DNA of 64,000 nt from Pagrus major (Eukaryota; Chordata; Actinopteri; Spariformes; Sparidae), in NCBI RefSeq assembly GCF_040436345.1, contig NC_133236.1:18369466-18433465 (forward strand), written 5' to 3'. This document shows, in pieces, positions 14,109 to 24,846 of this stretch. How positions within the stretch are numbered: the first letter of the stretch is position 1; each line of letters starts with the position of its first letter. The position numbers and the translations under genes are program-made. Below the pieces are notes generated by a model, which searched no databases, was not told the DNA's origin, and was given only the letters and a program-made list of their open reading frames with translations.

Positions 14109-15502
14109 CAACATTGTGCAGCTATCTTCACCAGTATCAGCATCACCGGGGCAGAAAACAATCAATATGATAAGAGCTTTTAAGGACTGTATTAAAGCCT
14201 TAAGTGGCCACAATTTGATTGCAACATAAAGCTTTGTGTATCTTAGTGAGATTGAACATCCCCCAGACACACTGCCAGTGCTCCTATCGACACTGTCCCA
14301 TCATCACTCTGCCCAGCTGGCTAACAGCTGTAAATCCACAGCTTTATTCCTCTATCACTTCCTTCATACCCATGGAGTACTTCACTGTACAGTTACTGTG
14401 CCAAAGGTCACTGCCTGCTGCTGCTGCTGCATTCTCTCCCCCCTCGATATGCAATTTGTCTGACCTGGTTCAAGCAGAGATCGCCTGTAATCCAGCAGAT
14501 CTGCACAGACCACAGGGCCCTCGCACCATGGGTCCTCACTCTATTTACTGTGTAAGCAGAGGTAGCCCGGAGAGGACTGGAGGCATGCACTCAAACACAC
14601 AGACACATATACACTCACATTCATGCACAAAAGCATATAAAAAGGAGAGAACATCCTGTCAAAAACTTTAACTGTTCTCTGAACTAAAGCCACAGTCTGC
14701 AAGTGGACTTTGATTCTGTCTTCTCAGAAAAGAAATATTGCATCTGCCCACACTGCTGTCTGTCAAGGTTGACAAGTCAAGTTTGTTTATACAGCCTCAA
14801 CACAAGAATGCCACCTTTGAGACAAGAGTACAGACAACAGGCTTTTCGAGAACAAACTTAATCAACCATCAGTCACATATCATGCAACAACATCTTTAAG
14901 AATTAAATCACAGCACACAAGGTAGTGCACGTCCTTTAAAACCTGTACAACAGAGACTATGTGCACTTGCCATGAATAAATCAATCCTGAAAAAGCAATG
15001 TGATCAATATCTGATGTCATCTCCAACATCCTGCAGACAGCTATCCACAAGGGGACAGAAATGTGTTCTGGGTTATTCTGGGAGGAGGCCAGATCCAGGA
15101 AGCCATTTTACTTAATTAATCACACACAAGTGTTTATTACAGAGGCTGCTGAGTCATCCTAAATGTCCATAATTAGCTAAATAAGTATGTGTAAGAAATG
15201 AGGAGCAGCATCTTGAAGCATCCACAGCCTTTGCCTTCCTCTGAGGGAAACAGGTGGGCTAAAGTCTACTGCAAAGGTTTCGCTTCAATGACAACATTAA
15301 TGGTTTATAAAAATCTCTCAAACATTAATATCTGGTCTCTTCTAAGCAGTGGAAGCGGGGATCTGGGTCAATAAATATTCTGTCTGCTGCAGAGGGAAAA
15401 AGATTTCTAGCTCATTTTCAAAAATGCAAATCCATTGCCAAATCCAAAATGAGACGTATGCTCATTTTGTAGAATGAGAGGCTGGAAAATATAAAGGTGT
15501 TT

Positions 15503-15828
15503 AGAGCTGTAATCAGTTATTTTCATCGTCAATTAATCTGTTGTTTATTTGCTCGAATATTTGAATCATTGTTGTTGTTATCATTGTTTCCAGAGTCTAG
15601 GATGACGACATCAAATGTCTCATTTTGTCCTCAACCCAAAGATATCCAGTTAACTGTTATAAATGGGGAAAGAAACCAGAAAATATTCATATTTAAGAAG
15701 CAGGAATTGGAGAGCTTCAACTTATTTTCTTTTAAAGTCAAAAAAATACTCAAACCAAATCAAAATAGTTGATGTATAATCTAAAAGTCAGCAACTAATC
15801 GATTAGTCTAATAATCGTTGCAGTTCTA
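15503..15828. mobile_element. Near full-length gggctgcaac-family element
   Basis: Begins tagagctgtaatcagttatt and ends aatcgttgcagttcta. The interior shows all family blocks in order: gtctaggatgacgacatcaaatgtctc, cccaaagatatccagtta, gaaaccagaaaatattca and tactcaaacc. There is no open frame for a transposase, so it must have moved in trans. Confidence 0.75.
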
Positions 15829-17469
15829 AATGTGCTATTAAATTTGAAAATATAAATTACTGGAAAATAACATTACATTGAATGACCATGACCTGGATGA
15901 CTGAGAACGTTCATCAACAACATTTACATAGATCATTTTTTTGGTTTACATCATACAAATTGATCAAACACAAAAAAAACAGTCACAACTTGAGAAACTG
16001 ATTAAAAAAATCTTTGTCACAGCCCAGGACACTGCATATTTTTCATCCTTGTGTACAAAGGAGGCACTGATGACTCTGGAAATACATTCAAACTGCAGTA
16101 AATGTTGTCAAACACCCTTCTGGGTTTTTGAAAGACTGCCAGGGATTTCTCTTTCAGAAAACAGATGCTCAGCTGTGTGACTCGAATGATAATACACGAG
16201 AGGCACAAAGTGGGGCTATGCACTTGTGTACAATGCTGAATTGTGCATTAGGAAATTAGTAAAAGAAAGACTTGGCTGTGGAACAAGCCGCAATACTAAC
16301 AAAGTAAGATGCTGAAGTCCTCCAGTATATTTTATTATATTTTATTCTGCGATTTTCTAATGAAAGTAAGAGGCAAAAAAGTCATACTTAAAATGATTGG
16401 ACTGCAATGCCAGTTGGATATGCACACAGGACTGGACTGGATCAAATTCAAAGAGACACTAAGTCCATTTGGTATTCACTGTACGTTCTCTACAACATCA
16501 TTTCATCCCTGTAAGCTGTACATGTGGACAAATTCTCTGGAATCTAAGCAGCGCCAGCCTGCATCACAAGAACAGGTTGATCTTCTGAGAGTAGCTCTTA
16601 ATTCAAGTTAGGCTAGAGGGCTAACACAATGCTGTAATTACATAACACAAAGAAACCCCTCTCTGTCTCTGTCCAGCCGCCCAAGACTGGACTCCTTTCA
16701 TCCAGCGAGGGAACATGGTGACCGGAGAGCGAGCAGGACGATGGAGTCTGCCCACCCCTTTCATAGACTCAGAACAAACACTTGCTATTGTCTCTCTTGA
16801 TATGTGTGTATGAGCACATGTGGGTGGCTACGTTTGTCTTCACTCATCGTTATCCAGTGTTCCTATATGTGCATTGGATCAATAAAGCTCAGAGAGGTCA
16901 ACCGCCTTGACAAGCCCCAGGATGAGCGTCTGACGGTGTGTGCATATGTTGTCTGTACTGGCAAGACTGCATAAGTGATTTTGACCTATGTATTTCACCG
17001 TAGAGGACCCCGACACAAGGACGGCTTATGGAAACTCAACCCCTCCCCAAGAACATATATAACCCTATTTTCAGCCACGACCCCGTAACCTTTAACCCCT
17101 GGGACTCAGCAATACTGGGGCAACATAACATAGCAAACATTGGAGCCCATTCCTTTAACTGTGATCACAGCTTGTTCCACACATTCACAGAGCGCCTCGA
17201 AAAACAAGCAACGACTCAGATTGCACAAAAACGGCGAGTGAGGCACATGTTAGCACCAGAGAGGGGTATTAGTCTCAGGCCTTCGATGAGAGATGTTTCT
17301 GGATCTCAATTTTATCAGTTGGGTTCCTCAACTATTACTGGATCTGGGAAAAGAATGCTACCAGGAGAAAAAATGTATTTGTGTTTTGCGTGCAGCATAA
17401 AATATCCATGTCTAGGCATTTACCAACATGTATCAGCACACTCACAGTTAGACTGAAAGATCAATGCCA

Positions 17470-17660
17470 CTCTAAATGTTTATCTGTCCATTAATTAAAG
17501 GGAACAGCCTGCAGCCTGTTAGCTTAGCTTAGCACAAAGACTGGAAAAGGGAAGAAACAGCTAGCCTGGTTCTGTCCAAAGAAAAGTCTTGATGGCCCAC
17601 TAGAATTGATCAAAAAACTGTAATATCATCACTGTTTATTCAAGGTAAAATGCTCTTTAC
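17470..17660. repeat. Dispersed repeat, 'agcttagcttagca' family, copy 1
   Basis: Contains cctgttagcttagcttagca, then aaagactggaaa and agcctggttctgtcc. The same order of blocks occurs at 31690-31930. No terminal repeat or coding capacity is visible, and the boundaries are approximate. Confidence 0.5.
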
Positions 17661-20535
17661 ATAGATGTAATACCCTTTATTATTAATTATTTTTTGTAGT
17701 CTGAGCATGGCTGACAGAGTGACACTTTGTGCAGGAATTCAGTCAATTAAGGGATCTTGGGATCTAAGTACGATTTTGGATATCAATAATACAATACAGT
17801 AGGTGCCTGCTTTTGGCTGGTGGCCCAACATCAAGTTGGGAAAACGAGAAAAGGTTTGGGTGCCCCAGATCTAGCACAAAAACCCCATGGTAAATCCAGA
17901 ACGTGTGGGTTTTTTTTACACTTTGTTCATTACAGATTAAACAATCAAGTAATAAACATGTTAATTTGTGATCTTTATAGGCAACAGCAGCCTAGCTGTA
18001 GATTCATATCTGATGGACATATGGAAAGGGAATATATATATATTTCCCAAAATGTGTTAAAGACTGCCAATACGCTTTCGCATTTATTTATTTTTAATGT
18101 ACACACATTTCATTAAAGGCTTTTTATATTTAAACTCATCTACATGAGTGCCATGGAAATTTGAAATTTTGTTCACGACATACTGTACCCGCCAACGAGG
18201 TCCTGTTTCTTCTCTCTAAAATCATTATTGGATTTACTTTCACGGTTGATAAATTGTACATTAATATACTCTGGATGTGCACAACAGGGCGCCAAGCAAA
18301 TTTTAAGCAACGCATGACGGTATTAGAGGACATTATTCTTACCAGGCAGGAGGCCTTCCTCTTCCAGAAGAGAGGGGGTTGTCATGAGGAAAGGACTGTC
18401 TGTGCTTTCAAAGATTTTGTCTTTAATCAGCGGATCTGCTGGAATTAGAGGTCTGTCTGAGCCTGAGCCCCCCTCCCTTACCCACTTCCATCACTGAAAA
18501 TGTGAGAAAGGTGAAGTGTCTGTGAGTGTTTACAGTGTGTGTGTGTGTGTGTGAGTGTGTATGTGTGTGTGTGTGTTTTGGTCAAGGGATTCTTCAACCG
18601 CGGGACCAGAACGACATGAGCTGCCACATTGGGCTCATAAATGCACCTTTTGGCAAGCCCACGGGAAATGCAGCTTAGCATAATTCAAAAATACCAGACG
18701 GTGTGTACTGTGGTGCACTGCTAAATCCACAAAGCAGCTTTCTCCCTCTCTCATCTCTCTCTGCCTCTCTCCTCCATCTTCCAAAAACACTTCCGCACAA
18801 ACAGGAATTAATACAGCTGCCAAACAGTCGATTTTCGTCGGAATGAACGACACGTCATGCCATCAAAATGCATCGGGCTTAGTTTTGTTTGTTATTAGAG
18901 GACTCATTAAGTGGAAAAGGCCACAGCTAAAACAGCGTTAAAGCTGGGATAAAGCTGATATTTTGTCCTCTGCAAGTAAACAATGACAAAATATAATAAA
19001 TTCAAAGTGCTTCAGCACCAGCCTTAATTATCGAATAACATAGCCATGAATATCCATTAATTTTATTCCTGCCCACTTCTTAACGATTTTATTGGTGTTA
19101 GTAGGGATCAGAAAATAAGGCTGGCTCAGACAGAATTGACAACAACATGAAAACAGAATCAGATTCAGGTACATGCTGTGACCTGAATCCAAATTACGCT
19201 CCACCACATCTGCAATAACAACAAAAACTGCATGGCATACTGATCACACTGGCATGGATTTTAACTGGTAGAAGGATGTGATGTTTATGTGAGCAGATGG
19301 TTGAGAAAGACCATGCAATATTACACCCATTTTCATTTCATTAACAACAGGCCTGTGCACTATCACACTTTAACAGCATTGTGCAAAAAAAAAAAGACAA
19401 TTAAACTACCAACAGAAGTGAAGGAACATTTTGATTGTGTTTAATAAGATAAGTTAAAAAAATGAAATGTTGGCTGTCATAATGGCATGATGTTGATGAT
19501 GGAGGGCGTTACTGAGTATTTTCAGTAAACATGTCTTCGCTCTCTGAAAATACCCACATAAGTGCAGTGTAGAAGTTTTTATTGCTTGTTAAACTCACTG
19601 TGTGCGGGTGAACAGAATCCTTTGAGCAAATTGTGCAAATAAAATATATATAATAAAAGCCAAGAAGTGTACTTTAGAGGCAATATGTTATATGTTGTAT
19701 GACAATCTCGGCAATCTATATTGACAATTACAACTGTAATCATTAGTTATTCACAGTGTATATAACTTAATTGTATGATTACAGTTAAAGCATCATGTGT
19801 TCAATTATTTAGCCTGAGTTCATGATGGTGAAACTGTTAAACTGCTTCCTATTGATTGCTTGTAATTAAAGTGATTAAGGGGTTTCTTCTTCATTTTTTC
19901 CTCTGTTATAATAATTGTAAGACATTTAGACCATCAGCTAAACCCTTAAAATCAGAATGTAAAAAGTCTCGAGATGTGAAATTTGTCATATATAGAAAAT
20001 ACATTAGAGACATTTCTGTATTTGCAGCCTTTTAAAAACCTTAACAATGTGATCTTAGGTTAAATTAGCTTATTATCTGACTAATAATCAAGGAAGTTAT
20101 TACAGCAACAGTTTTGCAGGTCAAACTTGCATCATGTGTCAAGTGTGCAAATGTGCATGTTGTCTAATTTTCTGTGAAGATCTGTATTTTTTCTGTCTAC
20201 CAGTAAAACATGTTTCTGACGTGCGCCTCATTGTGTGTGCATTCATGCTGGGTTGGCTTTGGCCCTTGCAGTATTTAAGTGTTAATGAGTTCATGGTGTC
20301 TCATCGTGTCACTGAATGTAATCCACTTGACAAAACATGCATTGGCTCTTGACGCCGTTCTGACTCAACCACAATGTTTGCAATGCTTATGAAGAGGTGA
20401 GGAGGGGAGCAGATGGCAGCAGAACAATACCATAAGCACTGGTATGGGAAGACCAGTGACAGCCTGGTGCAGATTAATGCAACACAGAGCACAAAGCTCA
20501 CCGGGGTCTTTTTATAAGCCGTATGAATCTCCTAC

Positions 20536-20805
20536 CTGGATGGATTGTAGAAGCCGGATGCATCCTTCCCTGACGTCTTCAAAGGGACACCGTTTGGTGA
20601 GCATGAGGATGTGAGCCAAGATGTCATTCAGGTCACTGGTGAGTGGGGCTGGGGATAACGGGGCCGGTAATGGTATTGGCTTGATGGCCTCCACTTTCCT
20701 CATGACCACCTGGCAGATGTTCTCCATGGCTTCGTTTCTGGAGACGGCATCCCGGCTGCCCAGCCCGTCCCATCTCCCCAGAGACTCCTGTTCCTGCACT
20801 TCCAT
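20536..20805 (-). CDS. sesn1: Sestrin 1, N-terminal coding exon (long isoform)
   Basis: Sestrins bind GATOR2 as leucine-responsive, p53/FoxO-induced inhibitors of mTORC1 and also limit oxidative stress. The exon encodes 90 residues from ATG at 20805-20803 (context aaaagATGG) to a splice donor after the codon for Gln90 (CAG|gtagga, phase 0). It matches the N-terminal extension of the long human SESN1 isoform: RWDGLGSRDA near residue 11, ENICQVVMRK near 29, then ILAHILMLTKRCPFEDVRE near 62, ending SIQ just where human continues ELGIRIP. The alkylhydroperoxidase-like and leucine-binding domains are encoded further left, outside the window. The neighbours cep57l1 and cd164 support sesn1 rather than sesn2 or sesn3. 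Confidence 0.9.
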
Positions 20806-21383
20806 CTTTTGATCTAACGTTTGTGCTGTCTTAAAAAAGGCTACACAACAAATGACAGTCCATGTTTACATCACAGCATCAAAACAACCTCTAACAATGA
20901 TTTAATGTTATTCTAATGCATCTAATATAACATTCCGTGTCAAACTGCGTATAAATCTATATATATTAGCATCAACACATATTTTAGCCAATAAATAACA
21001 AGAAACTGCTGTACAAAAATGTGTTTACTGCAATTTGCTGCACATTGCCATTACATTGTTTGTTCACCAGGGAGTTAACATGGTTTATTTTTCAACTGTA
21101 AGATGTCCGATCAGTAAAAGCAAGCAAGATCAATATGGACAAATTCTCTATGTATGTACGTGTGTTAATATTTCAACACTGTCATTGTCTTTGTCATTGT
21201 GACAAATTCGATTTTTCTCTCAAAATCAAGATGCAAATAGTTATTAAACTCTAATTTAAGTCCTTCTCGGGTTGATTTGCAAAAGGGCAAAGTGCAATAT
21301 TCAAATCACAGGGGCTGCAGTTTTTTTTATAAAGGCCTGTTTATAAATGCAGCAATGATGTGCTACAGAGAAGTCGACATATT

Positions 21384-21780
21384 AGGGCTGTGGGAAAATG
21401 GCCTTAAAATAATATCACAATATTTTTTGCCTGTATAGCGATACACAATATATCTCTTGATATTTCCTCAAAAGCTCTCATTAATGCTACGACTAGGCGA
21501 CCAAATTAAATACTGTGGTATTTTTTCAACCAAAATACCTCAACATCGATATTGTACCAGATTGATGAGATTTGTGATCAATAATTATCAGTGATGTGGA
21601 TGTAAAGACAAAGTGGGTAAAGGCAAGTATTAGAAGATAATAACATCACTTTACTGTACCATGGCCTTTAAATACCAGGAGAGGACAACACTTATGCCAT
21701 ATCAGGACATTATAATATCCAAATCCAAGACAATATAGTCTCATGTCATGATATAACATTGATACATTGACCAGCCCTAC
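21384..21780. mobile_element. Short inverted-repeat transposon, 'tagggctg...cagcccta' family, copy 1
   Basis: Starts tagggctgtggg and ends gaccagccctac, so the ends are inverted repeats. The interior has runs of atatcacaatat, a gatattgtacc block, aataattatcagtgatgtgg, aaagtgggtaaaggca and tatagtctcatgtca. The same blocks recur in the same order at 61520-61995. It lies in the inferred 5' leader intron of sesn1 and has no open frame. Confidence 0.7.
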
Positions 21781-22552
21781 TAAAAATCTCCTGATATAAG
21801 GGAGCAGACCCCAGCAAAAAAATCACAAAATCATTTTTAATGCAATATAATCATCCTTGATGGTATTGTTATCATCATAACAATATCCATTTTTTCCCCA
21901 TATGGTTGAGCCTTAATTTGCACACTACCCTACTTCCCAAAATGACCTAACACTGACATCACATTGATCACCAACAGTCTAGAAAATTCTGTGATGGTTG
22001 ACAAATTTAAAAGATCAAAAGGTATATTTCATCAGATCGGCCGACACTAATCTTGGTCACAGTTATTTAAAAAACGATTTTAAGAGTTTCATTTAATGAT
22101 AAGATATTAAAATATGTAAAAAATGACTGACAAATTATCTAAATCATGCTGACATTTGGTCTGTAACAACTCCCAATAAAAAAAAAAAAAAGCCTGGTTA
22201 AAGTGCAGACTATTTACTGATGTTTACAAGCCATCATAACCTGCCAGTTAAAGTGTTATTCCCTCCTTCTGCCTTTGTAAATCATATCAACCGACGTTGG
22301 TTTGCGGTGAATGTCTTTTTTTCTTTAAAAGTTTGACATATCATGGTTGGAGACGTGCAAATACGCAACTTGTCAGTTAGTAAAGGTCCATTCAATCTCT
22401 CCCTGCCTTTGCTTTTCGTGGCAAAGCTTTCAAGCTGCCCGTTAACAAAGACACCAGTAAAGTACAAAAGACCTGCGGCGAAAACAAAACTCCCTACAGA
22501 CAAACCTTTCGCTGTGGACATTACACAGAAAGTGTCATTCTCAAATACTCAC

Positions 22553-22870
22553 TTTATCCACATTCTTTGGCGCAGGTCTTCTGCTCCGGGACGCCTTGAC
22601 ACAGCACTGACCAGTAACGTTAGTCCCAGGGTAAAAACGAAGAGGAGGGGACAACTTGAGGGTAAACATTTGATTGGCAGAACGCTTTGACCAATGAGAG
22701 GAGGTCGTGGGCATTCGAGGCCGTTACCGTGTGGGATCTGACAAATGATTGGTCGGCGGCTAGTTGCCAAGCTCCCGGGGGAAGGTTTTATGGGAGTTGA
22801 GTTCTCTTCGCGCGTTGTGTGTTATGGAGGTTAGCTTTGAAGAACTACATCTCCCGTCATCCATTTCGTC
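22553..22870 (-). promoter_or_regulatory. sesn1: Probable CpG-rich promoter and 5' leader exon of sesn1
   Basis: A GC- and CpG-richer block in AT-rich surroundings. It has three CCAAT-type boxes (attgg near 22673, ccaat at 22690, attgg near 22749), a ttcgcgcg E2F-like site near 22807, and aactacatctcccgtcat near 22841, which resembles the ZNF143/THAP11 element. On the minus strand a good donor (ATAAA|gtgagt, exon end 22553) could join a non-coding leader exon to the coding exon at 20805, with an acceptor in the 30 bases before that ATG. The exact start site is not determined, and activity may be bidirectional. Confidence 0.5.
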
Positions 22871-23425
22871 GACAGCAGCCCCCCCCCGCTCTTGTTTATC
22901 AGAAATATCTGAAAGACGGACAGAGGAGAGAGAGAAGGAGGTGTAGCCTACATTTCCACTTGTTGTTTTATATTTAACCTCGTTTGAATTTAACTTCCAA
23001 GCTACACATTAAAACGTTTAACAATGCCGGTTAAACAATGTGAGCACACAAATATCCATGTCAGCATTGACTGAAATAAGTTACAATTGGATTCTGATGT
23101 TAGAGACAAATGTTTTGTCCCTAATAAAATCTGTATCTCAGTGCTGCACACCTGCCACACTGTGAGCACGTCGCCTTTTGCTGCAGCAGGCTATTTGCAT
23201 ACTGCTGCTGTGCAAATGTTTACTGGTGATTGATCTACAGGCTAAACACACTGTACTATCAGAAAATAGCTTCAGAGATCTGAAAAGTGCTTTATTTAGT
23301 TGAAAGACAGCATGTCTCCACACGATGTACTCCAGCTTCCGATTTTGCAGGCCATAAGAGGCGATTTCTTAAATAACAGGTGTTAATCAAGGCCACTGAG
23401 GTCATGCTCTCAGTATTCTGGGTGG

Positions 23426-23426
<1 letters not shown>

Positions 23427-23488
<62 letters not shown>
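23427..23488. repeat. (TG)31 microsatellite
   Basis: An uninterrupted TG tract, the longest pure dinucleotide run in the window. Confidence 0.95.
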
Positions 23489-23492
<4 letters not shown>

Positions 23493-23824
23493 GTTAGAGA
23501 AAAATGACATATAATAATGTGATAGTAATATGATATAGGCTAATAATAATATGATATATTATGAGACCCTCAACTTTGTTATGAGGGGCTTGTTTCCTCC
23601 ACTTACATGCCCCATTTCTTTAAGATGAGGCATAATAATGAGGTCAGTTTTTCAGCAATGCATTTAGAAATGATTAAATACTATAAATATCAGCATACTT
23701 ACTCAAGATGAGTCGACAGCAACACACACACCACTTGCTTTTTTATGGTTCAGGGAATCAAATCCTCCCAAAATCAATTCAAATGAAAAATTGTAATTCC
23801 TGCACACATTTTTTTAAACCTCTG

Positions 23825-23825
<1 letters not shown>

Positions 23826-23873
<48 letters not shown>
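23826..23873. repeat. (ATT)n microsatellite
   Basis: About 16 ATT units without an adjoining LINE tail, unlike the ATT/AAT tracts at 24798 and 47928. Confidence 0.9.
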
Positions 23874-24389
23874 GTTAAATACCCTTTTTTAACAAAACAG
23901 TGCCACATCAGTGTGAGGGAATTAATATTTTTCATTGGGATTACTTTAATCGAACTTATTACTTACTAAATAAAAAGCCTAATGTAATTTTACTTCTGAT
24001 TCATAAAAGCACCATGCAGGGGGGAGTGAAATTAGATCTCGATTCTAATAAAGTTAACTTTTTTCCTTTGATCTAAATTATGTTGAATGGTATCTCTGTG
24101 ATCAAACCTTTATAAAATGTGGGGTTTTCTGAAACACTGAAAGGTCTTGCACACTGTAGACTGGGGAGGTGGAGGAGGGAACCGTGCGCAGGCGGAACCT
24201 CTGTGACGAGAGCGGCAAAGAGGAGGGAAATTTAAAATGTCCGGACTTCCTCATGGTGACAGGACAACTGAGTTGCACGAAGGAATCAGTCAGCAATATT
24301 GAATTATTTGCAACTAACACAATCAGTCTGAGAATATTATATAGACGCATATGATTGTTTGAAACGAGTATTATCTTCTGTGTTACAAA

Positions 24390-24795
24390 ATGGAGACTCA
24401 TTACGACCAGGTAATACTCGCTCCTAGGCCGTTAGCTGCGAATGTGGCTAACACATTAGCTTCAGCATTGTTTACTTTCGCTAACGTGTTGCTAGCTGCT
24501 AGGTTGTAAGAAAGGGCTTTTCTTTAGTTTTTTTTACGTTTATATAGCTTTAACATAAGCGAGGACGGTTGCAAAGGAATGTCGTCGCTGCTTTATGTTA
24601 AGACAACAACTTACTTGGACGTTATCTGTAAATACATCGGTGTGTTATTGTTTGCGTTACGTTAGCAGTTTTACATTCCTGAAGCTTTTAGGAGCGTAAC
24701 TGGGCTTGTTCGCACAACAGCCCTCTTGTTTTGCAGAAAACTGGTGCACTGGGGGAAAGTGCAATGCCTAAGATTAGTTAACCAACAGCAACTTA

Positions 24796-24846
<51 letters not shown>

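Larger units (their letters stand above)
1..20535 (-). other. sesn1: Probable first coding intron of sesn1 (no exon recognised)
   Basis: No coding exon was recognised on either strand here. Because the sesn1 exon at 20536-20805 reads to the left and ends in a splice donor, this stretch is inferred to be sesn1 intron. The next sestrin exon, and the short-isoform first exon known in mammals, were not seen and probably lie left of the window. The stretch holds CA/GT and GA microsatellites, several copies of a short inverted-repeat transposon, a partial tRNA-type SINE, and much AT-rich DNA without visible structure. The longer open frames (795-1388, 12179-12538, 17028-17456) are low-complexity or look like nothing known. 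Confidence 0.6.
22871..24389. other. Intergenic region between sesn1 promoter and cep57l1
   Basis: No gene was recognised. It holds a pure TG microsatellite (23427-23488) and an ATT microsatellite (23826-23873). The last 220 bases, with several CpG sites (for example gaaccgtgcgcaggcgg near 24179), are the likely cep57l1 promoter and 5' leader. Confidence 0.6.

Noticed and set aside
17028-17456. Open frame of 142 codons on the plus strand
   Set aside because: Composition is not protein-like, no recognised motif, no Kozak or splice support, and it lies in the inferred sesn1 intron.
20206-20215. Perfect p53 half site (aaacatgttt) about 320 bases into the sesn1 intron
   Set aside because: Sesn1 is a p53 target, but no second half site is adjacent, and single half sites are common by chance.
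1-20535. Search for the short-isoform first exon of sesn1 on the minus strand
   Set aside because: No GC-rich block or peptide like the mammalian short-isoform N-terminus was seen. It may lie outside the window or be absent.
22549-22770. Minus-strand open frame of 73 codons over the sesn1 promoter
   Set aside because: It runs across CCAAT boxes and the predicted donor and has no protein motif; CpG-rich DNA is poor in stop codons.
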